Of a DNA stretch of 17,024 nucleotides, positions 1-5,639 are shown piece by piece. The DNA lies in assembly GCA_002310175.1 (NCBI GenBank), contig DBYG01000023.1, forward strand, positions 1 to 17,024, in the 5' to 3' direction. The notes beneath the pieces are model-generated. The model was not told the DNA's origin, made no database searches, and saw only the letters and a program-made list of their open reading frames with translations. Position numbers and translations under genes: made by a program. Numbering within the stretch: the stretch's first letter is position 1; each line of letters begins with the position of its first letter. The stretch comes from Bacteroidales bacterium UBA1192. GTDB taxonomy: Bacteria; Bacteroidota; Bacteroidia; Bacteroidales; Bacteroidaceae.

Positions 1-263
1 GGTTCAAACTTAATCTGATACTGCTCATAATAGTCGCACAGTTTCTTCCTCAGGCTCAGAAATCCCTGTGAAGGAGTATATTCCAAAACCTTGCGGTCTA
101 TCTTCTTGAGAGTATCAAGGCCTATCTGCGGTGTGGGCAGGTCAGGCTGACCGATGTTAAGATGATAAACCTTGATGCCTTCGGCCTCAATTTTCTGTGC
201 AATGCCGGACAGTTTGCGGATGGGCGAACTTGGCATTATTTCAGCGCGGTTGGAGATTTTCAT
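1..263 (-). CDS. Class I/II PLP-dependent aminotransferase, 5' part only
   Basis: The N-terminal 87 residues of a fold-type I, pyridoxal-phosphate-dependent aminotransferase; the rest lies beyond the left edge. The visible part starts MKISNRAEIMPSSPIRKL and carries the family's N-terminal signature VYHLNIGQPDLPTP (residues 32-45), followed by an EYTPSQGFLSLRKKL stretch (61-75), equivalent to the 'Y....G...LR..i' segment of aspartate aminotransferase-like enzymes. The catalytic lysine and cofactor-binding residues are not in the window, so the substrate cannot be assigned; aspartate or aromatic aminotransferase are both possible. The ATG at 261-263 is chosen because it begins the conserved block. 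A weak -7-like element (TATCTTCG, one mismatch to TAnnTTTG) lies at 297-304 on the same strand, suggesting it has its own promoter rather than being co-transcribed with the lipoprotein gene upstream, from which it is also separated by a hairpin. Confidence 0.85.
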   Translation of the reverse strand, partial: MKISNRAEIMPSSPIRKLSGIAQKIEAEGIKVYHLNIGQPDLPTPQIGLDTLKKIDRKVLEYTPSQGFLSLRKKLCDYYEQYQIKFE

Positions 264-306
264 TGTATTCTCTTGTTCTGTTTGCTATTTAATACGCGAA
301 GATACA

Positions 307-337
307 ACAAACCGCGGGCTTAATACCCACGGTTTGT
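307..337 (-). terminator. Hairpin terminator after the GH43-like gene
   Basis: The arms 307-314 and 330-337 are complementary (ACAAACCG with CGGTTTGT) and three more G-C pairs (316-318 with 326-328) follow one mismatch. On the minus strand the stem runs straight into TTGTATC, a modest T-rich tail. It sits 25 bases past the stop of the GH43-like gene and before the aminotransferase, so it probably ends the lipoprotein transcript. The plus strand has a T6 run at 342-347, but no plus-strand gene lies upstream. Confidence 0.45.
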
Positions 338-361
338 GTACTTTTTTGCATATGGAGTGGA

Positions 362-1612
362 TTAATGAATCCTCTTGCCAAGAATCAGATTGTCACCTGA
401 TGCGTCAACAGTCCATATTTCTGGCTTGCGTCCGGTGCCACCGTCGTGGTGGACGGAATAGAGCAGCTGTCCCTCAAAGGTCTTGAATAACATACCATGA
501 CCGGAATTGTCACCTTTGAAAGCCTTCTCCTCCTGAATCCATGGGCCCTTGATGCTGCCGCTCTCTGACCATGCTATTCCCTGAGCGTAGCGGTTCTCGC
601 CCCAACTGGACCATAACATTCCCAAACGCCCTGTTTCTGTGCGGAACATCTGCGGTCCGTCAGTTACCCAGCCTGGCATCTTCATTCCGAAGGTAGCTTC
701 ACCGATTGAGTTCATCTCCTTGCTCCATGCAGCTTCAGATGCGCGGAAGATTGTAGTGGGCTCAGCTGTACGGTGTGTCAGATCCTTGGACAGAGGCATG
801 TAAGCCATTGTTCCGTCAATGAGCTGTGTCCATTCATGTACGAATACCATATACACGGTGTCATTCTCCTCGTAAAGGGTTCCGTCTATGATATCCCAAT
901 CAGCCGGTCCAAGGCAGAATGTGGAGTCCTTGACAAGCGGCAGGTACGGGCCTTCAATCTTGTCTGAAACAAGTAGTTGGGTCTGGTTCAGAGGCACATT
1001 GTAACGGCGAGGAACCTGTTCTATGCATATTCCGTGATTATTCCAGGTGCCTGCATAATAGAACTTACCGTTGAACTTATGAATCTCAGCAGCGGCTACA
1101 AAGTTGCCCTGCATCCAAGTGCCTGAAAGGTCAATTACGTTGTAAGGTCCGGTCCACATCTCCAGGTCGGTGCTCTTATATAGAGCGCCACCTGTGCTGG
1201 TGAGCCAGTAGGTCTTGGTCTCGGGATCAGGGTAGATGAACGGGTCACTCATGGAGAGTTCCTTAAGGGAAACCGTGCGGACCTGAGGTGTAGGACGCTG
1301 CATGTTCTGCGGTGGACGCTGCGCCTGCTGTCCCTGTGGACGGGGGCGGGCCATAGTGCCAGAGGGAGGAATCATTCCTCCAAAATTCCTCTGACCCGGG
1401 TTGGCGCGAGGAGCCTGCTCGCCGCGAGGTACGTTCGGTATGTCTGTGCTGTTGTCTGAGCATGACTGGCAGTCATTGCAGCAGCTGCATCCTGTGCAGT
1501 TGCACTCCTTGCATTCCTCATCTGAACAGCATTCATTATTGTTCTTGCATTTGCAGGAAACAGCCAGCATGACGCTGATTGCTAACGGGATAATTAATCT
1601 GAAGATTTTCAT
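362..1612 (-). CDS. GH43-like glycosidase lipoprotein with a Cys-rich N-terminus
   Basis: A 416-residue predicted lipoprotein with a five-bladed propeller domain of the glycoside hydrolase family 43 type. Residues 1-19 are a signal peptide ending LAVS before Cys20. Residues 20-51 contain twelve cysteines in CxC, CC and CxxC patterns. Residues 58-112 are a Pro/Gln/Arg-rich linker. The catalytic domain starts near 115: SDPFIYPD (122-129) supplies the likely general base Asp123, DIIDGTLY (240-247) the likely pKa-modulating Asp243, and TDGPQMF (317-323) lies where GH43 enzymes usually have the acid Glu, here Asp318. The C-terminal GHGM and HHD motifs also fit the family. The function would be hydrolysis of arabino- or xylo-containing glycans, but the substrate is unknown. 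The start at 1612 is preferred over a longer frame to 1690 because it gives a clean signal peptide and a -7-like element (GATATTTG, one mismatch) lies at 1651-1658. Divergent from the OmpA lipoprotein gene. Confidence 0.8.
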   Translation of the reverse strand: MKIFRLIIPLAISVMLAVSCKCKNNNECCSDEECKECNCTGCSCCNDCQSCSDNSTDIPNVPRGEQAPRANPGQRNFGGMIPPSGTMARPRPQGQQAQRPPQNMQRPTPQVRTVSLKELSMSDPFIYPDPETKTYWLTSTGGALYKSTDLEMWTGPYNVIDLSGTWMQGNFVAAAEIHKFNGKFYYAGTWNNHGICIEQVPRRYNVPLNQTQLLVSDKIEGPYLPLVKDSTFCLGPADWDIIDGTLYEENDTVYMVFVHEWTQLIDGTMAYMPLSKDLTHRTAEPTTIFRASEAAWSKEMNSIGEATFGMKMPGWVTDGPQMFRTETGRLGMLWSSWGENRYAQGIAWSESGSIKGPWIQEEKAFKGDNSGHGMLFKTFEGQLLYSVHHDGGTGRKPEIWTVDASGDNLILGKRIH

Positions 1613-1699
1613 ATTGATATTTATTAGTTTATGTCTTGTGAATCCGAATACAAATATCATAATATTTTTTTTAGAATCTGAATAAATCAAAAAAATAGT

Positions 1700-1707
1700 T
1701 ATATTTG
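1700..1707 (+). promoter_or_regulatory. Bacteroidetes -7 element for the OmpA lipoprotein
   Basis: TATATTTG matches the -7 consensus TAnnTTTG of Bacteroidetes housekeeping promoters exactly. It lies 33 bases before the ATG, giving a leader of roughly 28 bases. I do not see a convincing -33 TTTG at the usual distance; the upstream side is T-rich (1665-1672). Confidence 0.5.
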
Positions 1708-1740
1708 CGAATCAAATTAGACATTTAACAATCAACTATT

Positions 1741-2424
1741 ATGAAGAAAGTATTATCAATTCTTTTGGCTGCAACTCTGGTTTTCTCCGTTGCAGGTTGT
1801 TCATCATGGTCAAAGACTGCTAACGGCGGCCTTATCGGCAGTGGCGCAGGTGCTGCCATTGGCGCTGGTATCGGTGTCCTTCTGGGCGGTGACGCAGAGA
1901 GTGCGGCCATAGGTGCGGCTCTCGGTGCTGGTGTAGGCGGTGGCGCAGGTGCCATTATAGGCAACCGTATGGATAAGAAAGCCGAGGAGCTTGCAGCTCT
2001 TGAGGCAGCCAAGGTTGAGAAAATTGAGGATGTAAACGGTCTGGAAGGCCTGAGGGTCACATTTGACAGCGGTATTCTGTTCGGTTTCAACAGCTCTAAT
2101 CTGAGTGAAGACTCAAAGGAAACTCTGAGCAAGTTCGTGGAGACCATGAAGGATATGGAACAGACAGACATCACCATCTATGGTCACACTGACAATGTAG
2201 GCACAGAGCAGGCTAACGAGAGGGTATCGGCTCGTCGTGCCGATGCTGTTGCCGACTACCTCAAGAAATGCGGCATGAGCAAGGACCGCATAATTACTAA
2301 AGGTATGTCGTTCACAATGCCGGTGGCAAGCAATGATACCGAGGAGGGTCGTGCACAGAACCGTCGTGTGGAAATCTACATCACAGCCAATCAGGAGATG
2401 ATGAAGGAGGCTGCCGGAATCTGA
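1741..2424 (+). CDS. OmpA-family lipoprotein with glycine zipper (YiaD-like)
   Basis: A 227-residue outer-membrane lipoprotein that probably ties the envelope to peptidoglycan. A signal peptide with lipobox VAGC gives lipidation at Cys20. Residues 29-75 are a glycine-zipper segment with many GxxxG-type spacings (GLIGSGAGAAIGAG, GAALGAGVGGGAGAIIG), likely membrane-inserting or oligomerising. A short charged helix (76-95) leads into an OmpA C-terminal domain at about 104-216. The peptidoglycan-binding core is present: YGHTDNVGT (147-155), the NERVSARRA helix (159-167) and NRRVEI near the end. The domain order matches E. coli YiaD-type proteins. The ATG is preceded by an A-rich leader and a good -7 element, and the gene ends in a strong hairpin terminator, so it is probably monocistronic. 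Nothing looks damaged or unusual. Confidence 0.93.
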   Translation: MKKVLSILLAATLVFSVAGCSSWSKTANGGLIGSGAGAAIGAGIGVLLGGDAESAAIGAALGAGVGGGAGAIIGNRMDKKAEELAALEAAKVEKIEDVNGLEGLRVTFDSGILFGFNSSNLSEDSKETLSKFVETMKDMEQTDITIYGHTDNVGTEQANERVSARRADAVADYLKKCGMSKDRIITKGMSFTMPVASNDTEEGRAQNRRVEIYITANQEMMKEAAGI

Positions 2425-2444
2425 ATCCTGTATGCTTCAGAATT

Positions 2445-2483
2445 AAAATGCAGAGTTCGTCAGGGACCCTGCATTTTTTTTTT
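2445..2483 (+). terminator. Rho-independent terminator of the OmpA lipoprotein gene
   Basis: Nine-base arms AAAATGCAG (2445-2453) and CTGCATTTT (2469-2477) pair perfectly around a 15-base loop, and the T tract continues to 2483 (ten Ts from 2474). It starts 21 bases after the stop codon. Confidence 0.9.
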
Positions 2484-2560
2484 GATGTTATTAGGGATGG
2501 CACGTTTTTTTTATTTTAATTTGCAGGAACAGGTTACTGAAAAATAATTTTATTAAAAAG

Positions 2561-4303
2561 ATGATTAAAGTTGCTGCAGCAGTTCCGCAGGTCCGTCTGG
2601 CTCAGCCGATGGTCAATGCCCAGGCGTGTCTTGAACTAATCAAAAATGCACATGCCGAATGTGTAAATGTGATTTGCTTTCCATTGCTGACCCTGACAGG
2701 TTATACCGCTGGAGATTTGCTCTGCAATAATCTTTTGATAGACAAGTCGGCCGAGGCACTCAAGTGGCTTGCCCGCAGGACCTCGAGACTAACTCCGCTT
2801 GCTGTAGTAGGCCTGCCTTTGCTTAAGGGTGGCAGGCTCTACAACGCTATGGCTTTCATTAAAGGTGGCCGGGTGTTGGGATACAGGGTTGAACCAAACC
2901 CTTCACAGAGATGGTTTTCCGGTCTGTCTGATGGCGTGGGTTTCAGTCAGGTTAGGGAAATCGTGGATTTGGATTTGGGAAAGAGATTTCCTGTTTCCGT
3001 AGCTTTTCCGGGAGAGCTTGAGGATGAGAAGGCCCGTTTCCGGGGAATTGTCCTTTGCCCTCAGGCTGTAGAGGGCAGAGTAGGAGCCCTTGACTCTGTC
3101 ACCGCTGAAATAACCGGACTGACTTCCCGATGCGGATGTGCAGCTGTCATGGCGTCGGCAGGGAATGGCGAGTCCAGTACTGATTACTGGTATCCTGGGA
3201 TTGCTGTAGTTGCTCAGAATGGTCTTTCGTTGTTCAGTAGTTCTCCTTTCTGTGGCCTGGCGGTTTGCGGAATCAGTACAGAATATGTTTCAGCAGCTGC
3301 CGCTCCCGCACTACCTACAGGCGAGGAAGGTATATCCACTGACCCTTTCATGTGCTGTGATACTACCCGTAAGGCTCGTGAGGCGTTTGCCATTCAGTGC
3401 GGGGCTCTCAGGACGAGGCTGGAGCATACCGGAATCAGACGTCTCGTAATAGGGGTTTCCGGTGGATTGGACTCCACGCTGGCGATGCTGGTTTGTGTAC
3501 GCACTTTGGACTCCATGGGGCTCCCTCGCAAGAATCTGGTGGGTATCACTATGCCCGGGTTCGGGACCACGGACCGTACTTACAATAATGCCTTGAATAT
3601 GATGAAGGCTTTGGATATAGAATGGCGCGAGATCAATATAAAGGAGGCTTGTCTGCTTCACCTGCGTGACATAGGTCATGATCCAGCCGTTCATGATTCT
3701 GCATATGAGAATGCCCAGGCCCGGGAACGTACTCAGATACTGATGGATGTGGCCAATGAAACAGGAGCATTGGTGGTTGGGACCGGTGACCTTTCGGAAC
3801 TGGCATTAGGCTGGTGCACATACAATGGTGATCATATGTCAATGTACGCTGTCAACGGAGGCATCCCCAAGACTGCCATACAGCATATAATAAGGTATGT
3901 AGCGGAGAATGAACTTAACGAATCAGTCAAGCCTTTCCTGTATGATGTGATAGAAACTCCCATTAGTCCTGAGTTACTGCCAGGAGGCACTGTCACCCAG
4001 AAGACTGAGGATATAATCGGTCCGTATCGCTTGCATGATTTCTTTATCTGGCATTTCATGGGTGAGTGCCGCTCTCCGCGTGAGATAAGCAATCTTGCGA
4101 CTGAGGCTTTTGCAGGAGAATACAGTCGTGATGAGGTTAACCGTTGGCTTGGGGTTTTCCTGAAGCGTTTTTTCAGCCAACAGTTCAAGCGTTCCTGTAT
4201 GCCTGATGGTCCGGATGTTTTCGGCATCTCGCTCTCTCCACGTGGCGGATGGACAATGCCGAGTGATGTTTCCGGCAATCTCTGGACGGAGAATATAAAT
4301 TGA
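2561..4303 (+). CDS. nadE: NAD+ synthetase with degenerate glutaminase domain
   Basis: A 580-residue NAD+ synthetase, which converts nicotinate adenine dinucleotide to NAD+ in the last step of NAD synthesis. The C-terminal synthetase domain (about 270-560) looks intact: pyrophosphatase P-loop SGGLDST (300-306), GTGDLSELALGWCTYNGDHM (407-426) and NGGIPKT (432-438). The N-terminal nitrilase-like domain should release ammonia from glutamine with a Glu-Lys-Cys triad. Here the usual FPEL.LTGY motif reads FPLLTLTGY (40-48), replacing the Glu with Leu42. The segment that normally carries the Lys before an LPNY.EFYE motif is shortened to GYRVEPNPSQRWF (107-119) with no clear Lys. The block that normally reads E.CEDLW is VLCPQAV (164-170), keeping only a Cys. 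The protein is also shorter than the roughly 640-680 residues I recall for two-domain enzymes. I infer ammonia-dependent activity, or ammonia from a separate amidase. There is no frameshift or stop, and the start agrees with the domain beginning. Confidence 0.9.
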   Translation: MIKVAAAVPQVRLAQPMVNAQACLELIKNAHAECVNVICFPLLTLTGYTAGDLLCNNLLIDKSAEALKWLARRTSRLTPLAVVGLPLLKGGRLYNAMAFIKGGRVLGYRVEPNPSQRWFSGLSDGVGFSQVREIVDLDLGKRFPVSVAFPGELEDEKARFRGIVLCPQAVEGRVGALDSVTAEITGLTSRCGCAAVMASAGNGESSTDYWYPGIAVVAQNGLSLFSSSPFCGLAVCGISTEYVSAAAAPALPTGEEGISTDPFMCCDTTRKAREAFAIQCGALRTRLEHTGIRRLVIGVSGGLDSTLAMLVCVRTLDSMGLPRKNLVGITMPGFGTTDRTYNNALNMMKALDIEWREINIKEACLLHLRDIGHDPAVHDSAYENAQARERTQILMDVANETGALVVGTGDLSELALGWCTYNGDHMSMYAVNGGIPKTAIQHIIRYVAENELNESVKPFLYDVIETPISPELLPGGTVTQKTEDIIGPYRLHDFFIWHFMGECRSPREISNLATEAFAGEYSRDEVNRWLGVFLKRFFSQQFKRSCMPDGPDVFGISLSPRGGWTMPSDVSGNLWTENIN

Positions 4304-4392
4304 AATAAACTAACTGGTTCTTAAAAGGAGAAAAACACCGTTTTGTTTAACGTTGTTTCACATGGATTCCGATATTTTAAGTGACAACCTAT

Positions 4393-4418
4393 AAAAAAAG
4401 TGCCGACCTTTGCGGTCG
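4393..4418 (-). terminator. Possible second minus-strand terminator
   Basis: Read on the minus strand, CGACC and GGTCG (4418-4414 and 4408-4404) form a five-pair GC-rich stem with loop GCAAA, followed by GCAC and a run of seven Ts (4399-4393). It would catch transcripts that read past 4543. The stem is short, so this is tentative. Confidence 0.35.
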
Positions 4419-4450
4419 AAAACAAAGGATAATTCTCATAAGCATTAATT

Positions 4451-4474
4451 GGTTAGTAATTAGGTTAGTAATTA
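4451..4474. repeat. 12-bp tandem direct repeat, two copies
   Basis: GGTTAGTAATTA occurs at 4451-4462 and again, identical, at 4463-4474; a further GGTT follows at 4475-4478. It immediately precedes the GC-rich structured block. Two copies are too few to call iterons. Confidence 0.8.
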
Positions 4475-4511
4475 GGTTCGGACCCTCAGGTTTGTGAAAG
4501 CCGTAAGGTCC

Positions 4512-4540
4512 TCCCCGGTAGGAAAAGGTCCTACAGGGGG
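4512..4540. other. GC-rich hairpin, possible structured RNA
   Basis: CCCC (4513-4516) pairs with GGGG (4536-4539) and GTAGGA (4518-4523) with TCCTAC (4529-4534), with one G/A mismatch and the five-base loop AAAGG; T4512 can wobble with G4540. On the plus strand the stem is followed by an A run rather than Ts, so by itself it is not a terminator. Confidence 0.55.
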
Positions 4541-4542
4541 TT

Positions 4543-4580
4543 AAAAAAAATGAGTTCACGTGAGTGAATTCTTTTTTTTT
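4543..4580. terminator. Two-way terminator between nadE and the LytTR gene
   Basis: GAGTTCAC (4552-4559) and GTGAATTC (4564-4571) pair around loop GTGA with one G-T wobble. Eight As (4543-4550) precede and nine Ts (4572-4580) follow, so each strand presents a stem followed by a T tract. It lies 23 bases past the LytTR stop codon and would also end plus-strand transcription from nadE or from the structured block. Confidence 0.75.
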
Positions 4581-4603
4581 ATGTGTTTCCTGAAAATGGA
4601 ATG

Positions 4604-5422
4604 TCATCTGGATAGCAGGTTGCCTATAACATCCCTGTATGAGCGTGAAACCGGAATTGGATTGATAGAATCATTGTCCAGCAGCACGTATAGATTATCC
4701 CTGTCGTTGTTGAAAAAACGAACCTTCTTAATATTTACAAGGTATGATCTGTGGCAACGGGTGATGCTTCCCTCCAGGTCATCTTCTATATTCTTGGCAG
4801 TGGTCCTTATAAGTGATTTCTTAACTTGTCCGTCCTGCTCATAAAATATCTTGACATAGTTGTCCTCCGATACCGCGTATAGGATATCCTTGACCATAAT
4901 GGATAGTTTTGTCTTGCCGTTGTTGTCGTGTATGGATACAATATGGCTGCCATCCGTCTTGTCTGTCTTGCCGTCAAGCTGCATCCTCAGACCGTGGACA
5001 TATCCGTATAGGATACAGATGGTATAGGGTATTACCAGAATGAGGAATACGCAGAAAAATGATTTCATGAAGAGCAGGAAAGGATTGACCTGACACTTGT
5101 TGACAAGTATGCTTATGACGGTATAAAAAAGAGAGATAACAAGAACCTCTGATACGAAATATACCAGGATGCCGAATAGTCCGAGTGTACGTTTTCGGTT
5201 GATCTCAATGAGCAGGAACTTACTTAGCAACAGGAAAAGTACGGACACAGCATAAAGCACCACAGTTCCAAGCAACAGGTAACTCGTGCTGAGAGTCAGC
5301 CAGTATGTGGATGAGAAAGGCGAGTATAACAGCAGAAACAGGACGGAAAACAGCGTAATGAACGGAACTGTCAGGAACAGGAATTTCCTTGAGAATATAA
5401 AATCAGGAATATTAGACGCCAT
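4604..5422 (-). CDS. Membrane-bound LytTR-type transcriptional regulator
   Basis: A 272-residue protein joining four predicted membrane helices (about 13-34, 47-72, 79-107 and 115-142) to a C-terminal LytTR DNA-binding domain (about 165-272). The LytTR part shows the typical DILYAVSEDNYVKIFY strand-turn block (179-194), RCHRSYLVN (222-230) and IPVSRSYR (256-263). There is no receiver domain with a phosphorylatable Asp, so it is not a standard response regulator; the membrane part may sense the signal itself, as proposed for other membrane LytTR proteins of Bacteroidetes. The ATG at 5422 is chosen over an upstream TTG at 5452 because that TTG lies inside the -7 element at 5450-5457. The gene is transcribed away from the acyl-CoA synthetase, which is a natural candidate target. 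The target is inference only. Confidence 0.87.
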   Translation of the reverse strand: MASNIPDFIFSRKFLFLTVPFITLFSVLFLLLYSPFSSTYWLTLSTSYLLLGTVVLYAVSVLFLLLSKFLLIEINRKRTLGLFGILVYFVSEVLVISLFYTVISILVNKCQVNPFLLFMKSFFCVFLILVIPYTICILYGYVHGLRMQLDGKTDKTDGSHIVSIHDNNGKTKLSIMVKDILYAVSEDNYVKIFYEQDGQVKKSLIRTTAKNIEDDLEGSITRCHRSYLVNIKKVRFFNNDRDNLYVLLDNDSINPIPVSRSYRDVIGNLLSR

Positions 5423-5449
5423 AATTATATGTTTCTGTTGTGGGGAATG

Positions 5450-5457
5450 CAAAGATA
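5450..5457 (-). promoter_or_regulatory. -7 element for the LytTR regulator
   Basis: On the minus strand TATCTTTG matches TAnnTTTG exactly, 28 bases before the ATG at 5422. The predicted transcript begins near 5444, which rules out the upstream TTG as the start of translation. Confidence 0.55.
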
Positions 5458-5524
5458 GTTCAATCCATGTGGAGAAAAAAATAAATGTGATTCTATTTTT
5501 ATAAGCCTATATCTGTCCGGAATC

Positions 5525-5562
5525 GTGGCATTTCGCCACATATGGGGTTCATAATGCCCCAT
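5525..5562. promoter_or_regulatory. Two adjacent dyads in the LytTR/acyl-CoA synthetase gap
   Basis: GTGGC (5525-5529) pairs with GCCAC (5535-5539), and ATGGGG (5542-5547) pairs with CCCCAT (5557-5562). They lie about 50-90 bases upstream of the predicted acyl-CoA synthetase transcription start, where an activator would bind, and outside the predicted transcripts of both flanking genes, so DNA sites are more likely than RNA hairpins. I cannot match them to a known operator. Confidence 0.35.
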
Positions 5563-5599
5563 TATCGTTAGAGAAAGCATGAATATGCACGCGTGAGAT

Positions 5600-5607
5600 T
5601 ATTTTTG
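5600..5607 (+). promoter_or_regulatory. -7 element for the acyl-CoA synthetase
   Basis: TATTTTTG matches TAnnTTTG exactly and lies 33 bases before the ATG at 5640. No clear -33 TTTG is present at the usual spacing, which would fit a promoter that needs an activator. Confidence 0.5.
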
Positions 5608-5639
5608 CATCATATTATGCACTAAATTATATACAGCTA

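Larger units (their letters stand above)
4304..4603. other. Intergenic stretch with tandem repeat and GC-rich hairpin
   Basis: No credible gene lies in this 300-base gap between the convergent nadE and LytTR genes. From 4304 to 4390 I see nothing recognisable. From 4393 to 4580 the sequence is dense in structure: a small stem at 4404-4418, a 12-bp unit repeated twice at 4451-4474, a GGACC/GGTCC pairing (4480-4484 with 4507-4511), a strong hairpin at 4512-4540, and a two-way terminator at 4543-4580. AAGGTCCT occurs twice (4505-4512 and 4525-4532), allowing alternative pairings. It may be the 3' untranslated region of nadE or a small RNA gene of up to about 170 bases. A -7-like GACCTTTG at 4405-4412 could start such an RNA, but it matches TAnnTTTG poorly at the first base and no -33 element is seen. 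Confidence 0.45.

Noticed and set aside
1613..1690. Longer start for the GH43-like lipoprotein
   Set aside because: The extra 26 residues precede a perfect signal peptide and contain a -7-like element, so they are most likely untranslated.
1725..2177. Long open frame on the minus strand opposite the OmpA lipoprotein
   Set aside because: It is low-complexity (Pro/Ala-rich) and mirrors the glycine-zipper codons of the real gene; no leader or homology pattern supports it.
2561..3360. Frameshift in the glutaminase half of nadE
   Set aside because: The frame is open throughout and recognisable family segments (LTGY, RWFSGLSDG, GNGESSTDYWYPG) follow each other in the same frame, so the changes are substitutions and deletions, not a shifted frame.
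3832..4278. Open frame on the minus strand opposite the NAD+ synthetase domain
   Set aside because: It overlaps the most conserved part of nadE and has no leader or family pattern.
4451..4478. Iterons or the start of a CRISPR array
   Set aside because: Only two directly adjacent 12-bp units without spacers; no cas or replication genes nearby.
4389..4607. Open frame on the minus strand across the nadE-LytTR gap
   Set aside because: It runs through the two-way terminator, hairpin and tandem repeat, with no protein-like composition.
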